Shown one piece after another: positions 54,352-63,452 of a stretch of DNA of 64,000 nt (the first letter of the stretch is position 1; each line of letters begins with the position of its first letter). The translations under genes were made by a program, and so were the position numbers. The stretch is from Mucilaginibacter empetricola (GTDB lineage: Bacteria > Bacteroidota > Bacteroidia > Sphingobacteriales > Sphingobacteriaceae), in NCBI RefSeq assembly GCF_024808665.1, contig NZ_JANUBZ010000004.1, positions 124,001 through 188,000 on the forward strand, written 5' to 3'. The notes under the pieces were generated by a model. The model was given only the letters and a program-made list of their open reading frames with translations, did no database searches and was not told the DNA's origin.

Positions 54352-54990
54352 ATGATTAAATTAAAACACGCAGTATACGTGCTGTTAGGAACAGTGGTAT
54401 TTTATGCAAGCTGCAGTTCAAAATCAGAAGAAGCCGTGGCGCCGAACATTGCCAACGAAACCATTACACAAGCTTCGTTAAAATTCACCAATCAGGCCAA
54501 CGCTGCCGATACGCCTTCATGTACCTACACGTTTCACCTGGACAACAACAATAATGTAACATCTGTTGATTCAACTACATTAAAGCTTAAAGCTAATTCA
54601 AAATATAATGGCGTGGTTTACATGCTGGATCAAACGCAATCGCCTGTTTTTGTTGTTTCTAACGAAATTAAGCAAAGAGAGAATTATCACCTGTTCTTTT
54701 ATCAGCCAACGCCTATTGCGAGCGCACCGGTCATCAGCAATACCAGTCCTTACATCCCGGGCACGCCTGTAAATCCTAATGCTGCGCCTTTAAACTTATC
54801 TGTAGTAAGAACAGATCTGGATACCAATAATCCGCCATTGCAGATTGGTTTATCTACCATATTTACAACAGGAGCAGCAAGCACAGGCAATTTACGCTGG
54901 GTATTGCGCCATCAGCCTAATGCTAAAAACGGCACTTACGCACCCGGCTCATCAGATCTTGACGTGAACTTTATTACCATTATTCAATAA
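54352..54990 (+). CDS. Lipoprotein of the metal-uptake operon
   Basis: A 212-residue lipoprotein with lipobox YASC at Cys21. The sequence is beta-rich (CTYTFHLDNNNNVTSVDSTT, LRWVLRHQPNAKNGTYAPG) with few charged clusters. It begins 14 bases after the TonB receptor stop, so co-transcription is likely. Bacteroidota TonB metal receptors are often followed by such a lipoprotein, but its role is unknown. Confidence 0.75.
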   Translation: MIKLKHAVYVLLGTVVFYASCSSKSEEAVAPNIANETITQASLKFTNQANAADTPSCTYTFHLDNNNNVTSVDSTTLKLKANSKYNGVVYMLDQTQSPVFVVSNEIKQRENYHLFFYQPTPIASAPVISNTSPYIPGTPVNPNAAPLNLSVVRTDLDTNNPPLQIGLSTIFTTGAASTGNLRWVLRHQPNAKNGTYAPGSSDLDVNFITIIQ

Positions 54991-55009
54991 CCCATCAACC
55001 TATAAAAAA

Positions 55010-55744
55010 ATGAAGAAATTTATAATTATTGCTGTCCTATTAATCGTAACGTTTTCTGCCTATACCGCCAAAGCGCAGGTGGCCAGCTACTGGGATATTA
55101 CCGGCGGCGTTTCTATTCCGACTGGCCAGTTTGCCAACTCCAATTACGGCGAACTTTATCATGAAAATAACAAAGCCGGTTTTGCAAAAACAGGTTATGT
55201 AATAGGGCTTGATGGTGCCTGGTATTTGCACAAATCACATTGGGCAATTGCCGCAACCATTTCTTACCAGGATCAGGGACAGTTAAATGCCAATGATGCA
55301 CATGCGCTTGCCGCAGGTTATCAGGATGCTTTTGATGTAGATGAGGGTGCTGCCACCAGCCATGGCCGCTACCAGAGTCTGAATGCATTGGTTGGTCCGC
55401 AATATTCCTTTTTGTTGAATAGGTTAACAATTGATCTTCGTGCAAATGCGGGCTTCGTAAAAAGCTTCTCAACGCCCGAAATTGATATTGTGGTAACAGA
55501 TGCAGGTATACCGCACCCATTTGCTCAGCTCAGCTCTACAGCAACAGGTTTTGCTTATGGCGGCAGTGCCGATCTGCGCTATAGGCTGACTAAAAAACTG
55601 GGTATTATTTTAAAAGAGAATTATGTTGATTCTCCGGGTATTGATATCACCAATACCAGTCGCGTTAATAACGCCGGCAGGTTGGATACCAAACAACCTA
55701 TTTCGATATTCCAAACCTCTTTAGGTCTCAATTTTGGATTTTAA
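55010..55744 (+). CDS. Outer-membrane beta-barrel protein
   Basis: A 244-residue protein with a signal peptide ending KAQ. The mature part alternates amphipathic strands and turns (GQFANSNYGELYHENNKAGF, WYLHKSHWAIAATISYQDQG) and ends with Phe (SLGLNFGF), the usual signature of an outer-membrane barrel. It starts 19 bases after the lipoprotein gene and is the last member of the operon, before a strong terminator. Function is unknown; it may help the TonB receptor. Confidence 0.8.
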   Translation: MKKFIIIAVLLIVTFSAYTAKAQVASYWDITGGVSIPTGQFANSNYGELYHENNKAGFAKTGYVIGLDGAWYLHKSHWAIAATISYQDQGQLNANDAHALAAGYQDAFDVDEGAATSHGRYQSLNALVGPQYSFLLNRLTIDLRANAGFVKSFSTPEIDIVVTDAGIPHPFAQLSSTATGFAYGGSADLRYRLTKKLGIILKENYVDSPGIDITNTSRVNNAGRLDTKQPISIFQTSLGLNFGF

Positions 55745-55756
55745 ACATTTTGATAA

Positions 55757-55786
55757 AAAGCTGCCTGAAAAGGCAGCTTTTTATTT
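55757..55786 (+). terminator. Intrinsic terminator of the TonB operon
   Basis: AAAGCTGCCT and AGGCAGCTTT form a perfect stem with loop GAAA, followed by TTATTTAT. Confidence 0.9.
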
Positions 55787-55862
55787 ATCAACAGCAACAT
55801 CAGTGGAAACATCAGGCAGAAACTATTTTCAGGCGGGCAGAATGGCCAGATCAGTTACGGTT

Positions 55863-56297
55863 ATGAAGATGAAAGAAATTAAGGAATTGCTAAAACTATA
55901 CGGGCTAAAATTAACTTTAACCCGGTTAAAAGTGCTGGAGGTTTTTTTTGCTAATGACCGGGCCGTTACCACTGCTGATCTGCTACGACTAACGGAAGAT
56001 GCCTTTGACCGCGTAACCATGTACCGCACCCTTAAAGCTTTTGAAGACATGGGGATTATCCATCGCATTGTGGGCGCTAATAATTCAACCAATTATGCGC
56101 TTTCGGGCTTTGGAAAAACACACCCCGACCTGCGCCGCGCGCAACATTTGCACTTTAGCTGCATTCAATGTCAGGGTGTGTTTTGTTTGGATGGACAATC
56201 AATACCCGTTATTACACTACCTGATATTTACGAAGTACACTCGTTAAATATGATGGTTGTTGGTATTTGTGATAAATGCCGGGCAAATGACCGGTAA
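55863..56297 (+). CDS. Second Fur-family transcriptional regulator
   Basis: I chose the ATG at 55863 (144 residues, MKMKEIKELLKLYGLKLTL); an earlier ATG at 55842 is possible, and a still longer frame would run through the terminator. The winged helix is AVTTADLLRLTEDAFDRVT then MYRTLKAFEDMGIIHRIV. The metal half has QHLHFSCIQCQGVFC and CDKCRAN. It resembles the regulator at 51364-51816 in layout, so two Fur-family proteins bracket the metal operon. Confidence 0.88.
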   Translation: MKMKEIKELLKLYGLKLTLTRLKVLEVFFANDRAVTTADLLRLTEDAFDRVTMYRTLKAFEDMGIIHRIVGANNSTNYALSGFGKTHPDLRRAQHLHFSCIQCQGVFCLDGQSIPVITLPDIYEVHSLNMMVVGICDKCRANDR

Positions 56298-56321
56298 CCT
56301 ATTCCGGAGCGTATCAACCGG

Positions 56322-56855
56322 CTATTCAAATCGCTGGTTATACAGCTTTAATGCTTTATCACCGTGTTTTGCGGCCCTGGCAAAGTGAATAAATGTAGCC
56401 ACCAACAACGCCGACGCTACACCTGTTAAAATGTACGCCCCTGCCAGGCTGGTTTCGTGCAGCGGGGACGGATAAACAAAACTAGGATAACCATTAACGT
56501 AAGCTACTGTGGGGCTATTGCTTAAATTCACCCTGGCATGATGTGCAAATTCAGCTATGGCAATGCCCGATGATATGGCGGCTCCTCCCATTGAAACATA
56601 ACTCCATGTAATTTCGTTTTTGGCTTTCTGATACTCTCCGGCTGATGGCGCATAGGCAAGCAGCCTTATCTTAACATCTTCGGCTGTTTCTAATTTACCC
56701 CCTATGGTATAAAGATAACCTGTATGCCTGCCCTCGCCATAAGGAATAACCTTAATAATACTGTCGGGCTGCGCCTTCGATTTAAGTGTGTCCTGCGCTT
56801 TGATCAACAAAGATGAAAGCGATAATAAAATTGTGATAATGATTGACTTTTTCAT
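56322..56855 (-). CDS. Uncharacterised secreted membrane-anchored protein
   Basis: A 177-residue protein with a signal peptide ending KAQ, a short soluble region (KVIPYGEGRHTGYLYTIGGK) and two hydrophobic segments near residues 82-100 and 135-155. The C-terminal helical end resembles small Bacteroidota envelope proteins. No family is recognised. It is convergent with the Fur-family gene 24 bases away. Confidence 0.65.
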   Translation of the reverse strand: MKKSIIITILLSLSSLLIKAQDTLKSKAQPDSIIKVIPYGEGRHTGYLYTIGGKLETAEDVKIRLLAYAPSAGEYQKAKNEITWSYVSMGGAAISSGIAIAEFAHHARVNLSNSPTVAYVNGYPSFVYPSPLHETSLAGAYILTGVASALLVATFIHFARAAKHGDKALKLYNQRFE

Positions 56856-57241
56856 AGTATATTAATTTTTACAGGTATGATGCCATATATCAAAGCTGGT
56901 TTAACGTTGAAATGGCTAGTCACAGTAACAAATCAATTACGCTAATTTATTGTCAGATAGACGTATATAAATATTGTGCATTATCAATAAAGAACATTCA
57001 ACAAGTTTGCATGAAAATATGCTGTTTGTAGCCTATTTATAAGGATTATGGCTGTTGTTTACAGTTATACCACAAATAATAAAACTCACCAGTAAGCCAT
57101 TGAGATTCAAATTCTACTCTGTTGAATTCGGGATAATAAAAGCGTAAAAAAATGGTTACAAGCACTCCTGGCCGTGCTTCTTTTAAAATTGTTTACCTTT
57201 AAGTCGTACAGGCTCTTGTACCCATTTATTAAACCAAAGTT
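56856..57241. other. Non-coding interval
   Basis: This 386-base, AT-rich gap between divergently oriented genes presumably contains promoters for both. I saw no clear palindrome or consensus element, and the short frames present overlap the neighbouring hydrolase gene in antisense. Confidence 0.4.
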
Positions 57242-57922
57242 ATGAAATACCTCTTCTTTATCCTGTTGTTCCCGCTGGCGGTACAGGCTCAGGTTGTTAC
57301 CAATCAACGGCTGTATGACACTATACCTTTTATCCCCGAACATACTCCGCAGCGATTGGCCCAATTTGAAAAAGAGCCGATAGTGACCGGCAAAATCATT
57401 TTCCTGGGCAACAGCATTACCGAAATGGGCAACTGGAAAAAAGCCACCGGAGATACCACCGTTATTAACCGTGGCATAGGTGGCGATGTTACTTTTGGAG
57501 TATTAAAACGCCTTAAGGATATTACCGACCGGCGGCCCTCCAAAGTTTTCCTGCTGATAGGCATTAACGACATTGGTAAGGACATTCCCGAGGCAGTAAT
57601 TGCTGATAATGATCTTAAAATAGTAAGGGAAATACATGCTAAAAGCCCTCAAACCCGTATTTATGTAGAAAGCGTACTGCCTGTTAATTCAACCATAAAA
57701 AACTTCCCGCAGCATTATGATAAGGAAGAACACGTGCTGGCCCTTAATAAGTTGTTACAAATCAACGCAGCTGCCGGTAATTATACTTATGTAGATATTT
57801 TTCATCTGTTTGCTGATGCCAACGGCAGGTTGAATAGTGAATACACCTACGAAGGGCTGCATCTTAAACCACCAGCTTATGATATTTGGGTGGCATATCT
57901 TAGGAAGATGGGGTATTTGTAA
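57242..57922 (+). CDS. SGNH/GDSL hydrolase
   Basis: A 226-residue secreted esterase-like protein with a signal peptide ending VQAQ. Block I is FLGNSITEMGNW, with the nucleophile Ser in G-N-S near residue 59; block III is the GIND of LLIGINDIG and block V is the His of YEGLHLKPPAYD, where Glu replaces the usual Asp two residues before. It probably deacetylates or de-esterifies polysaccharide or lipid. It precedes the convergent DUF4287 gene by 18 bases. Confidence 0.9.
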   Translation: MKYLFFILLFPLAVQAQVVTNQRLYDTIPFIPEHTPQRLAQFEKEPIVTGKIIFLGNSITEMGNWKKATGDTTVINRGIGGDVTFGVLKRLKDITDRRPSKVFLLIGINDIGKDIPEAVIADNDLKIVREIHAKSPQTRIYVESVLPVNSTIKNFPQHYDKEEHVLALNKLLQINAAAGNYTYVDIFHLFADANGRLNSEYTYEGLHLKPPAYDIWVAYLRKMGYL

Positions 57923-57940
57923 AGATGTTGTTCCTCGAAG

Positions 57941-58165
57941 TTATTCGCTATCTTCATTTTTTACTCCTTTTAATAAGGCAAATATGGCCATGGCATGTCC
58001 GTGGCCAAGTTCAAAATCAGCTTTAAGCCAGGCAATAATTTGTCCGGCTTTGGCCTTAAGCACTCCATTCGCTGTAAATCCTTTTTCTTCGGCCAATTGC
58101 CTGAAATCCTGGGGACCTTTCCCCGTTTTTTCCCGTATGGTTTTAAGATACCCTTGAAATGACAT
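57941..58165 (-). CDS. DUF4287 domain-containing protein
   Basis: A 74-residue helical protein that begins MSFQGYLKTIREKTGKGPQD, the DUF4287 signature, and ends with ADFELGHGHAMAIFALLKG, its second motif. DUF4287 is widespread in Bacteria as small stand-alone proteins or fused to DUF5655; function is unknown. It is convergent with the GDSL gene and lies just downstream of the large helicase gene on the same strand. Confidence 0.88.
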   Translation of the reverse strand: MSFQGYLKTIREKTGKGPQDFRQLAEEKGFTANGVLKAKAGQIIAWLKADFELGHGHAMAIFALLKGVKNEDSE

Positions 58166-58272
58166 GTTTATTTTTTGTTTATTGAATTAATAATTATTCT
58201 ACCAGTTCAGCAAATTCTCTATCATTTAATTGAAGTACTGTCCGAAGTCTCTTACGCCAACTTCGCTGTCCG

Positions 58273-61200
58273 TCAGAGACTTTGAATGGCCGTATTATTA
58301 TCGCACTTATAGATAAAGTCCAACAAAGATTCAAGTTCCTTATCTGAAGAGTCCCACCATTTGGTCGACCAAATTCGATAAAAGATAAATCCAAATGCCT
58401 CAAGTTGTTCTTGTCGAAATATATCCCAAGCATAAGCTTCGGTGCTACTATGATATTTGGCTCCATCACATTCAAGTGCTATTTTTAACCCATTGGGATA
58501 TTTGGGATGTATTACCATATCTATTCGAAATCCCCCTACTTTATATTGTTGTTCTATTCGGTTTAAACCAATGTGATTGGCTAATCGGGAAAATACTTCG
58601 TCTTCAAAAATCGATTCAGAGCCAATTCCAGGTTCGTTTCTTTCATATAATTGGTCAATACAATATTGACTTAAAAGGTTAAGTACATTTAATCGTTGTC
58701 CATTGTTATCTTCACTTACGGCCTTTGCATAGATTAAATAAGCATACAATATGGCTCTTCCTTTATTTCCTTTTTCATGTATTAACTGAGCATATTGATT
58801 CACATATTCCAAAGGGAACGAGTTACAGATATATACTTTATCTTTTGCTCTGGTAATAATAACATTTAACATGCGATGTCCTTTCCCCTGAATAATTGGG
58901 CCGAAATTTTGAGAGAAAGAACCATTTGTTTTTCGTCCAAAAGTACTTGATATGATAATTATATCTCGTTCATCGCCTTGAATATTTTCAAGGTTTTTAA
59001 CAAAAAATGAACTGCCTAGTTTCCCCATAAATAAATCAAATTCAACGGATAATCTTCGATTTTCAGAAATTTTTTCTAAAATCAGATTTCTTTGATAAAT
59101 ATTAAATGTTGCAACCCCTACACTCGGTAAACTTCCATCATGCAATGGTTTTATTTTGTCTCGTAAAATAGAGACAACTTGCGTAGCTTCTTCTTCATTG
59201 GTTTGATTTTCATAAATGCCATCTACTTGGATAAATTCAATTGGTGTATATTCGGTGATTGCAGGCACAGGGATAAGTCGTTTTCCATAAAACGCGTGAT
59301 TGCTAAAGTCAATAAGATAAGGATGGTGAGAACGATAATGAACGGATAGGTACGATTCTTTGAAATCCCTGTCAACTGCAAAGGCAAGTAAAGATTCAGC
59401 ATCTGCAAGATTCAAATCGGACCTTTGCGATAAAAGATCATTATTCCCATCATCATCATTGTCAGTATCGTCATCATATGGATCTAATAATGCCCCGTTG
59501 CTTTCAAAATAAGAAGATGGTGCCATTTGGTGTTTATCTCCAGATACTATTTTTGCTTTTCCCCTAATTAATGATGCATATGTATCTTCTAGCCTCAATT
59601 GGCTGGCCTCGTCAAAAATTACCACATCGAAAATTCCTTCCTCAAGAGGAATAATTGAACTACAAACAGATGGGTTTAGTAAAACAATAGGAAAAAAATC
59701 AGTAAATAATTCAAACTCGTTTTTTATGATAGTTCTAAGCGAATTTCTTCTCATCCCTTTAGCCCCTTTCTTATTAAATAGGCTATTGATGGCCTGTCCT
59801 TTTAACTTAAATGCACGTACACTTCCGACTTGTTTCTCCGTCCATTGAGTGATAATGTTTTCAAGTTGGGAATTATCAAACTCTATTTTAAGTCTTTTGT
59901 AATTTTGTAACTCAAAATCATTTTTGGGTAGGTTAGGCGGTTCGTGAAGAGACAGGATCCAATATAAATACCAGCACTCGAATCCGTTTTCCCAAGATTG
60001 ATCTAAATTAGCGGATATAATGTCTATTAGTTTCCTAGAAAGCGGATGTAGCCCAATATAATAGTTTCTCCAGTCATGATAAAGTCGAAAACCAGTCATG
60101 TTTTCATTTAATCTGCTAACTATATCCATTGCGGTAACACATTCCTTTGATCCGATTAAATAGCTATTAAGGGGTTTAAATAAATTTTCACAGACCTTAT
60201 TTTCACCAAAGTTTTGAATATCAAAGATTAGGTTTGAAATTTTATTAGATTCGTTTTTTTGTTCCTGGTATCTATTTCGAAAGGCGGTATAAAGTTGTAG
60301 GTGTTTTGATATTTCCCGCAGGAGGTCAGGAATATAGTCAATTAGTTGATTTAAATCTGAAATATCATCTTCTTTAATTAAAAAGTAGTCAATTTTAAAA
60401 ACTCTAGTAAGCCTGTCGTAATATTGAAGCAATTCGTTGGCGCGTTGTTTTGTCTCGATGAAATCTTTATGACAATAAAAATTATTAATTTTTGCGACGT
60501 ATTCTGCAATATTATCTGGAATTGTTTGCGCCCAATGGTTCACCTTTTTCCTTAAATCAATTATATTATTAACATAAGTCGACAAATCAACCGAATCAAG
60601 ATCATCATTGTATTCATGGGGTATATAATCCTTTTTTAAGTGGACGATTTGAATGTCCTTAATGCGATCTCTTAAGTCTATCCTACCTTGTTTTATTAGT
60701 TTATATTTATTTGAGACCAATGAAAAAAAGTTTGTTTTAAAACGTGCAATTTCATTGTTTTTCATAAAAAACTGTCCGTATGTGCCAATGCTTTCATTGA
60801 CAAAATTCAAATAAGAATCAAGTTCATTGTCTAACGCCTGTCTGTAACTACTATAATGATATGTCAAATCCCTATAATAACTTTCTTTGATCTCACGAGT
60901 CTCGCTTAGCAGTGCTTTCAAATCAACTGAAAATGTAAGAAGTAACTGTTCTAATTCGAAGACTTGAGGTGGTTCAGCAATAGAAAAATCTTCTCCAGCG
61001 ACAAATGGCAAATAGTTACTGAATTCGTTCTTAATTGATTTAGGTATTGGGTCATAAAATTCTATAACCCACTTTCTAGTTTCAGTAATGGCGCTTGATA
61101 TAGTCGTTTCTAATTGCGGGATTTTGAAGTTGGCATTGGCGGTGTATTCTTCTATTTTAATCCGAGCTTCACCAACAGTTTTATTTTTAAGAAAATCATC

Positions 61201-62739
61201 GGAAATAGCTGAAAGCGCTTCCTGAAAAGAAAGTGATTGATGGAAAAGCTCATCTGCTTTACCTAAATAATTTAGAATATTTTTTAATTCACTTTCATTG
61301 TTTCGTAGTTTGAAATCGGCAACATTCAGTACATGTTTAAGAGGGACTTCTGGAAATAACTTTCTCAATTGTAAGTAACGGCCGACAATTTGATCCCAAG
61401 ACATTCCCCTATAGATTGCTTGAGCAAGTGTAGCATGTTGAGAATTAATAGATGTCGTTATCTCCTTTAGTTTCTCACTAATGGATAGGTATTTTGATTT
61501 TACGCGATCAACATATTGATAATTAGAGAATGAGTTTTGTCGATCTCTAACAGAATCTATAATGGATTCGCGATCTTCATTCACATCGTCAATTACAGCT
61601 ACAAGCCCAGCCATTTGCACATGCGTTTTTTCTATATTTCTCTTGATAACATCCAATGCGGTCTTTTTCTCACAAACCACAAGACATTTTAGACCGTTTG
61701 CTGCTGCATTAGTTATTAAAGCTGTCAGTGATTGACTTTTACCTGTTCCCGGTGGACCTTGAATAATTTGATTTGTTTCACCTCCTAAAGCATTTATAAT
61801 CGCTTGTTGAGTGGGGTCAGTATTTACGGCGCTAAATGGCGTATATGAAAGATTGTCAACTTTTAAATTTTCAAATTCAAATTCGTCAAATCTCTCTAAT
61901 AAACGTGTTAAATCGGTAATGATGCTTTCCTTTTGAGCACGAAAAAGCCCAAAAATACCACCAAAGTGGATATATGACTTATTGTTGGCTATTGCATCAA
62001 TATCTGTTGCGTCTGGTAGGACGCTAATTGGAATATTGAAATTTCTCTTTAGTTGAGAAAGATGCTCATCAAGCGATCCTGGATTAAGTGCATTTAAAAC
62101 AGCGGCACATTGTTGTAATAGTTCGGTATGATCTATTATGGAGTCTTCAAGTGCTTCAGCGGTAAAATTAGGAAGAATGATATCGTCTTCTCCCTTAATA
62201 AAAGATAAAAGCACCTCATTAATGCTTACAGAATGAATGTCTTCATCAACAAGTGATCCATTTGTTTGAATAGATTTATTTCTTAAAATGGACCATTCAT
62301 TTACCTTATTCCGCGATTTTATTGCATCAAGTGGCCAGATGAATAAAGGGGCTTTGATGATTTTGGATGGATCCTTCGACGAGCGCTTGATTAATATTGG
62401 ATAGCCAAAACCTAATGTCTTGGTACCATGCTCTTTGTAATAATCTTCGTTTTCAATAACAATTGAATTTAGACGTTTTGCAATAACTCCAAGCCTCTTT
62501 TGCGAATCTAGATTGAAAGTATTTAAGTCAAGATTATCAAACGTGATTTTAAACTCAAAACTTGGTTTAGTTAGGATGGTTTTTAGGAATTTCGATGATA
62601 ATTGATCGTCTACCAAATCGAGTTGCTTCAAATCCAAACGTGTTGCAAGTCTACCAGGTAAAGCATTTAAATGAATTGATCTTGAATTCCCGCCTTTTAA
62701 TTTATTTTGGAGTGCTTGTAAAAATATTCTTGATGACAT
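58273..62739 (-). CDS. Large SF1 helicase fused to a C-terminal Vsr/PD-(D/E)xK-like nuclease (defence-like)
   Basis: A 1488-residue protein. The N-terminal 300 residues resemble DUF4011-type regions. Walker A is IQGPPGTGKSQSLTA near 328-335. Walker B is VVIFDEASQLRLEDTY near 1043, then SGDKHQMAPSSYF. Motifs SVHYRSHHPYLIDFS and ENIQGDERDIIIISS, with ITRAKD, complete a Upf1-like helicase; a coiled-coil stretch of over 600 residues separates them. The C-terminus (VGGFRIDMVIHPKY, ALECDGAKYHSS near 1426) matches MTES_1575/Vsr-like nucleases. Such fusions occur in anti-phage loci. The gene is visibly AT-richer than its neighbours, suggesting acquisition. Confidence 0.88.
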   Translation of the reverse strand: MSSRIFLQALQNKLKGGNSRSIHLNALPGRLATRLDLKQLDLVDDQLSSKFLKTILTKPSFEFKITFDNLDLNTFNLDSQKRLGVIAKRLNSIVIENEDYYKEHGTKTLGFGYPILIKRSSKDPSKIIKAPLFIWPLDAIKSRNKVNEWSILRNKSIQTNGSLVDEDIHSVSINEVLLSFIKGEDDIILPNFTAEALEDSIIDHTELLQQCAAVLNALNPGSLDEHLSQLKRNFNIPISVLPDATDIDAIANNKSYIHFGGIFGLFRAQKESIITDLTRLLERFDEFEFENLKVDNLSYTPFSAVNTDPTQQAIINALGGETNQIIQGPPGTGKSQSLTALITNAAANGLKCLVVCEKKTALDVIKRNIEKTHVQMAGLVAVIDDVNEDRESIIDSVRDRQNSFSNYQYVDRVKSKYLSISEKLKEITTSINSQHATLAQAIYRGMSWDQIVGRYLQLRKLFPEVPLKHVLNVADFKLRNNESELKNILNYLGKADELFHQSLSFQEALSAISDDFLKNKTVGEARIKIEEYTANANFKIPQLETTISSAITETRKWVIEFYDPIPKSIKNEFSNYLPFVAGEDFSIAEPPQVFELEQLLLTFSVDLKALLSETREIKESYYRDLTYHYSSYRQALDNELDSYLNFVNESIGTYGQFFMKNNEIARFKTNFFSLVSNKYKLIKQGRIDLRDRIKDIQIVHLKKDYIPHEYNDDLDSVDLSTYVNNIIDLRKKVNHWAQTIPDNIAEYVAKINNFYCHKDFIETKQRANELLQYYDRLTRVFKIDYFLIKEDDISDLNQLIDYIPDLLREISKHLQLYTAFRNRYQEQKNESNKISNLIFDIQNFGENKVCENLFKPLNSYLIGSKECVTAMDIVSRLNENMTGFRLYHDWRNYYIGLHPLSRKLIDIISANLDQSWENGFECWYLYWILSLHEPPNLPKNDFELQNYKRLKIEFDNSQLENIITQWTEKQVGSVRAFKLKGQAINSLFNKKGAKGMRRNSLRTIIKNEFELFTDFFPIVLLNPSVCSSIIPLEEGIFDVVIFDEASQLRLEDTYASLIRGKAKIVSGDKHQMAPSSYFESNGALLDPYDDDTDNDDDGNNDLLSQRSDLNLADAESLLAFAVDRDFKESYLSVHYRSHHPYLIDFSNHAFYGKRLIPVPAITEYTPIEFIQVDGIYENQTNEEEATQVVSILRDKIKPLHDGSLPSVGVATFNIYQRNLILEKISENRRLSVEFDLFMGKLGSSFFVKNLENIQGDERDIIIISSTFGRKTNGSFSQNFGPIIQGKGHRMLNVIITRAKDKVYICNSFPLEYVNQYAQLIHEKGNKGRAILYAYLIYAKAVSEDNNGQRLNVLNLLSQYCIDQLYERNEPGIGSESIFEDEVFSRLANHIGLNRIEQQYKVGGFRIDMVIHPKYPNGLKIALECDGAKYHSSTEAYAWDIFRQEQLEAFGFIFYRIWSTKWWDSSDKELESLLDFIYKCDNNTAIQSL

Positions 62740-62921
62740 GTGACAACGTGGCTTAGATATTAATTAACTAATGTACTGTTTAGTAAATAAAATGTGAATT
62801 AATTTTAAGCTTATTGTTATTCAATTACCGTTTTTTAAGAGGGCGATACTCCTGGGAATCATTTTTATTATTTATAAACATATGTAGGACGACTATGCCT
62901 GTAGTTTGCAAAACATACATC

Positions 62922-63359
62922 CTATTCCTCCCTATACTCCAAATGAGCATTCGGCCTATGCACCTCCATCACGTAAGCAGGATTAGCCAGATCGGTAAAT
63001 TGAAACTGGCGATATAAGCCATGGGCATCTTTGGTGTTTAACATTAGTCGCCTTAAACGCTTTGCCCAGGGCTGGGCCATCAGGTGTGCCATTATTGTTT
63101 TGGAAATGCCTTTCCCCCGGTATTCGGGCAGTACGTATACATCGGCCAGCCAGCCAAAAGTGTGATAATCTGTAATTACCCGGGCAAAGCCTATTTGTTT
63201 ATCATCCGCAAATGCACCAATACAAAAAGAATGGGTTAATGAATGATTGACCAGCGCATAAGGAATGCCTTTGGCCCAGTAGGATTCTTCGCTCAGGAAA
63301 CGGTGTATTTCTTTAACATCCATATGTTCTTTTCCTGTTTTAATAACTATTTCTGCCAT
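62922..63359 (-). CDS. GNAT family N-acetyltransferase
   Basis: From the ATG at 63359 the protein has 145 residues; a longer upstream frame would cover the intergenic promoter and is unlikely. The acetyl-CoA motif A lies in LADVYVLPEYRGKGISKTI (R/Q-x2-G-x-G/A), preceded by IGFARVITDYHTFGWL and followed by LRRLMLNTKDAHGLYRQFQF. Similar proteins in Bacteroidota acetylate small amines; the substrate is unknown. It diverges from the MocR gene 93 bases away. Confidence 0.9.
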   Translation of the reverse strand: MAEIVIKTGKEHMDVKEIHRFLSEESYWAKGIPYALVNHSLTHSFCIGAFADDKQIGFARVITDYHTFGWLADVYVLPEYRGKGISKTIMAHLMAQPWAKRLRRLMLNTKDAHGLYRQFQFTDLANPAYVMEVHRPNAHLEYREE

Positions 63360-63417
63360 GTTAATTGTGATTTTTAACAAAAGTAGGTGAGGGGATTTAA
63401 TGAATACAGTTACAGTT

Positions 63418-63448
63418 TTGTTTATTTTAGCGGACACAGTTATATTTG
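63418..63448 (+). promoter_or_regulatory. Promoter of the MocR gene with ACAGTT repeats
   Basis: TTG (63418-63420), a 20-base spacer and TATATTTG (63441-63448) match the Bacteroidota promoter. ACAGTT occurs three times (starting at 63406, 63412 and 63436), a direct-repeat arrangement of the kind bound by MocR-type regulators. The -7 element lies only 5 bases before the ATG. Confidence 0.6.
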
Positions 63449-63452
63449 TGAT

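Noticed and set aside
62814..63017. A 67-residue plus-strand frame between helicase and GNAT genes
   Set aside because: About half lies antisense to the GNAT gene and the composition is not protein-like.
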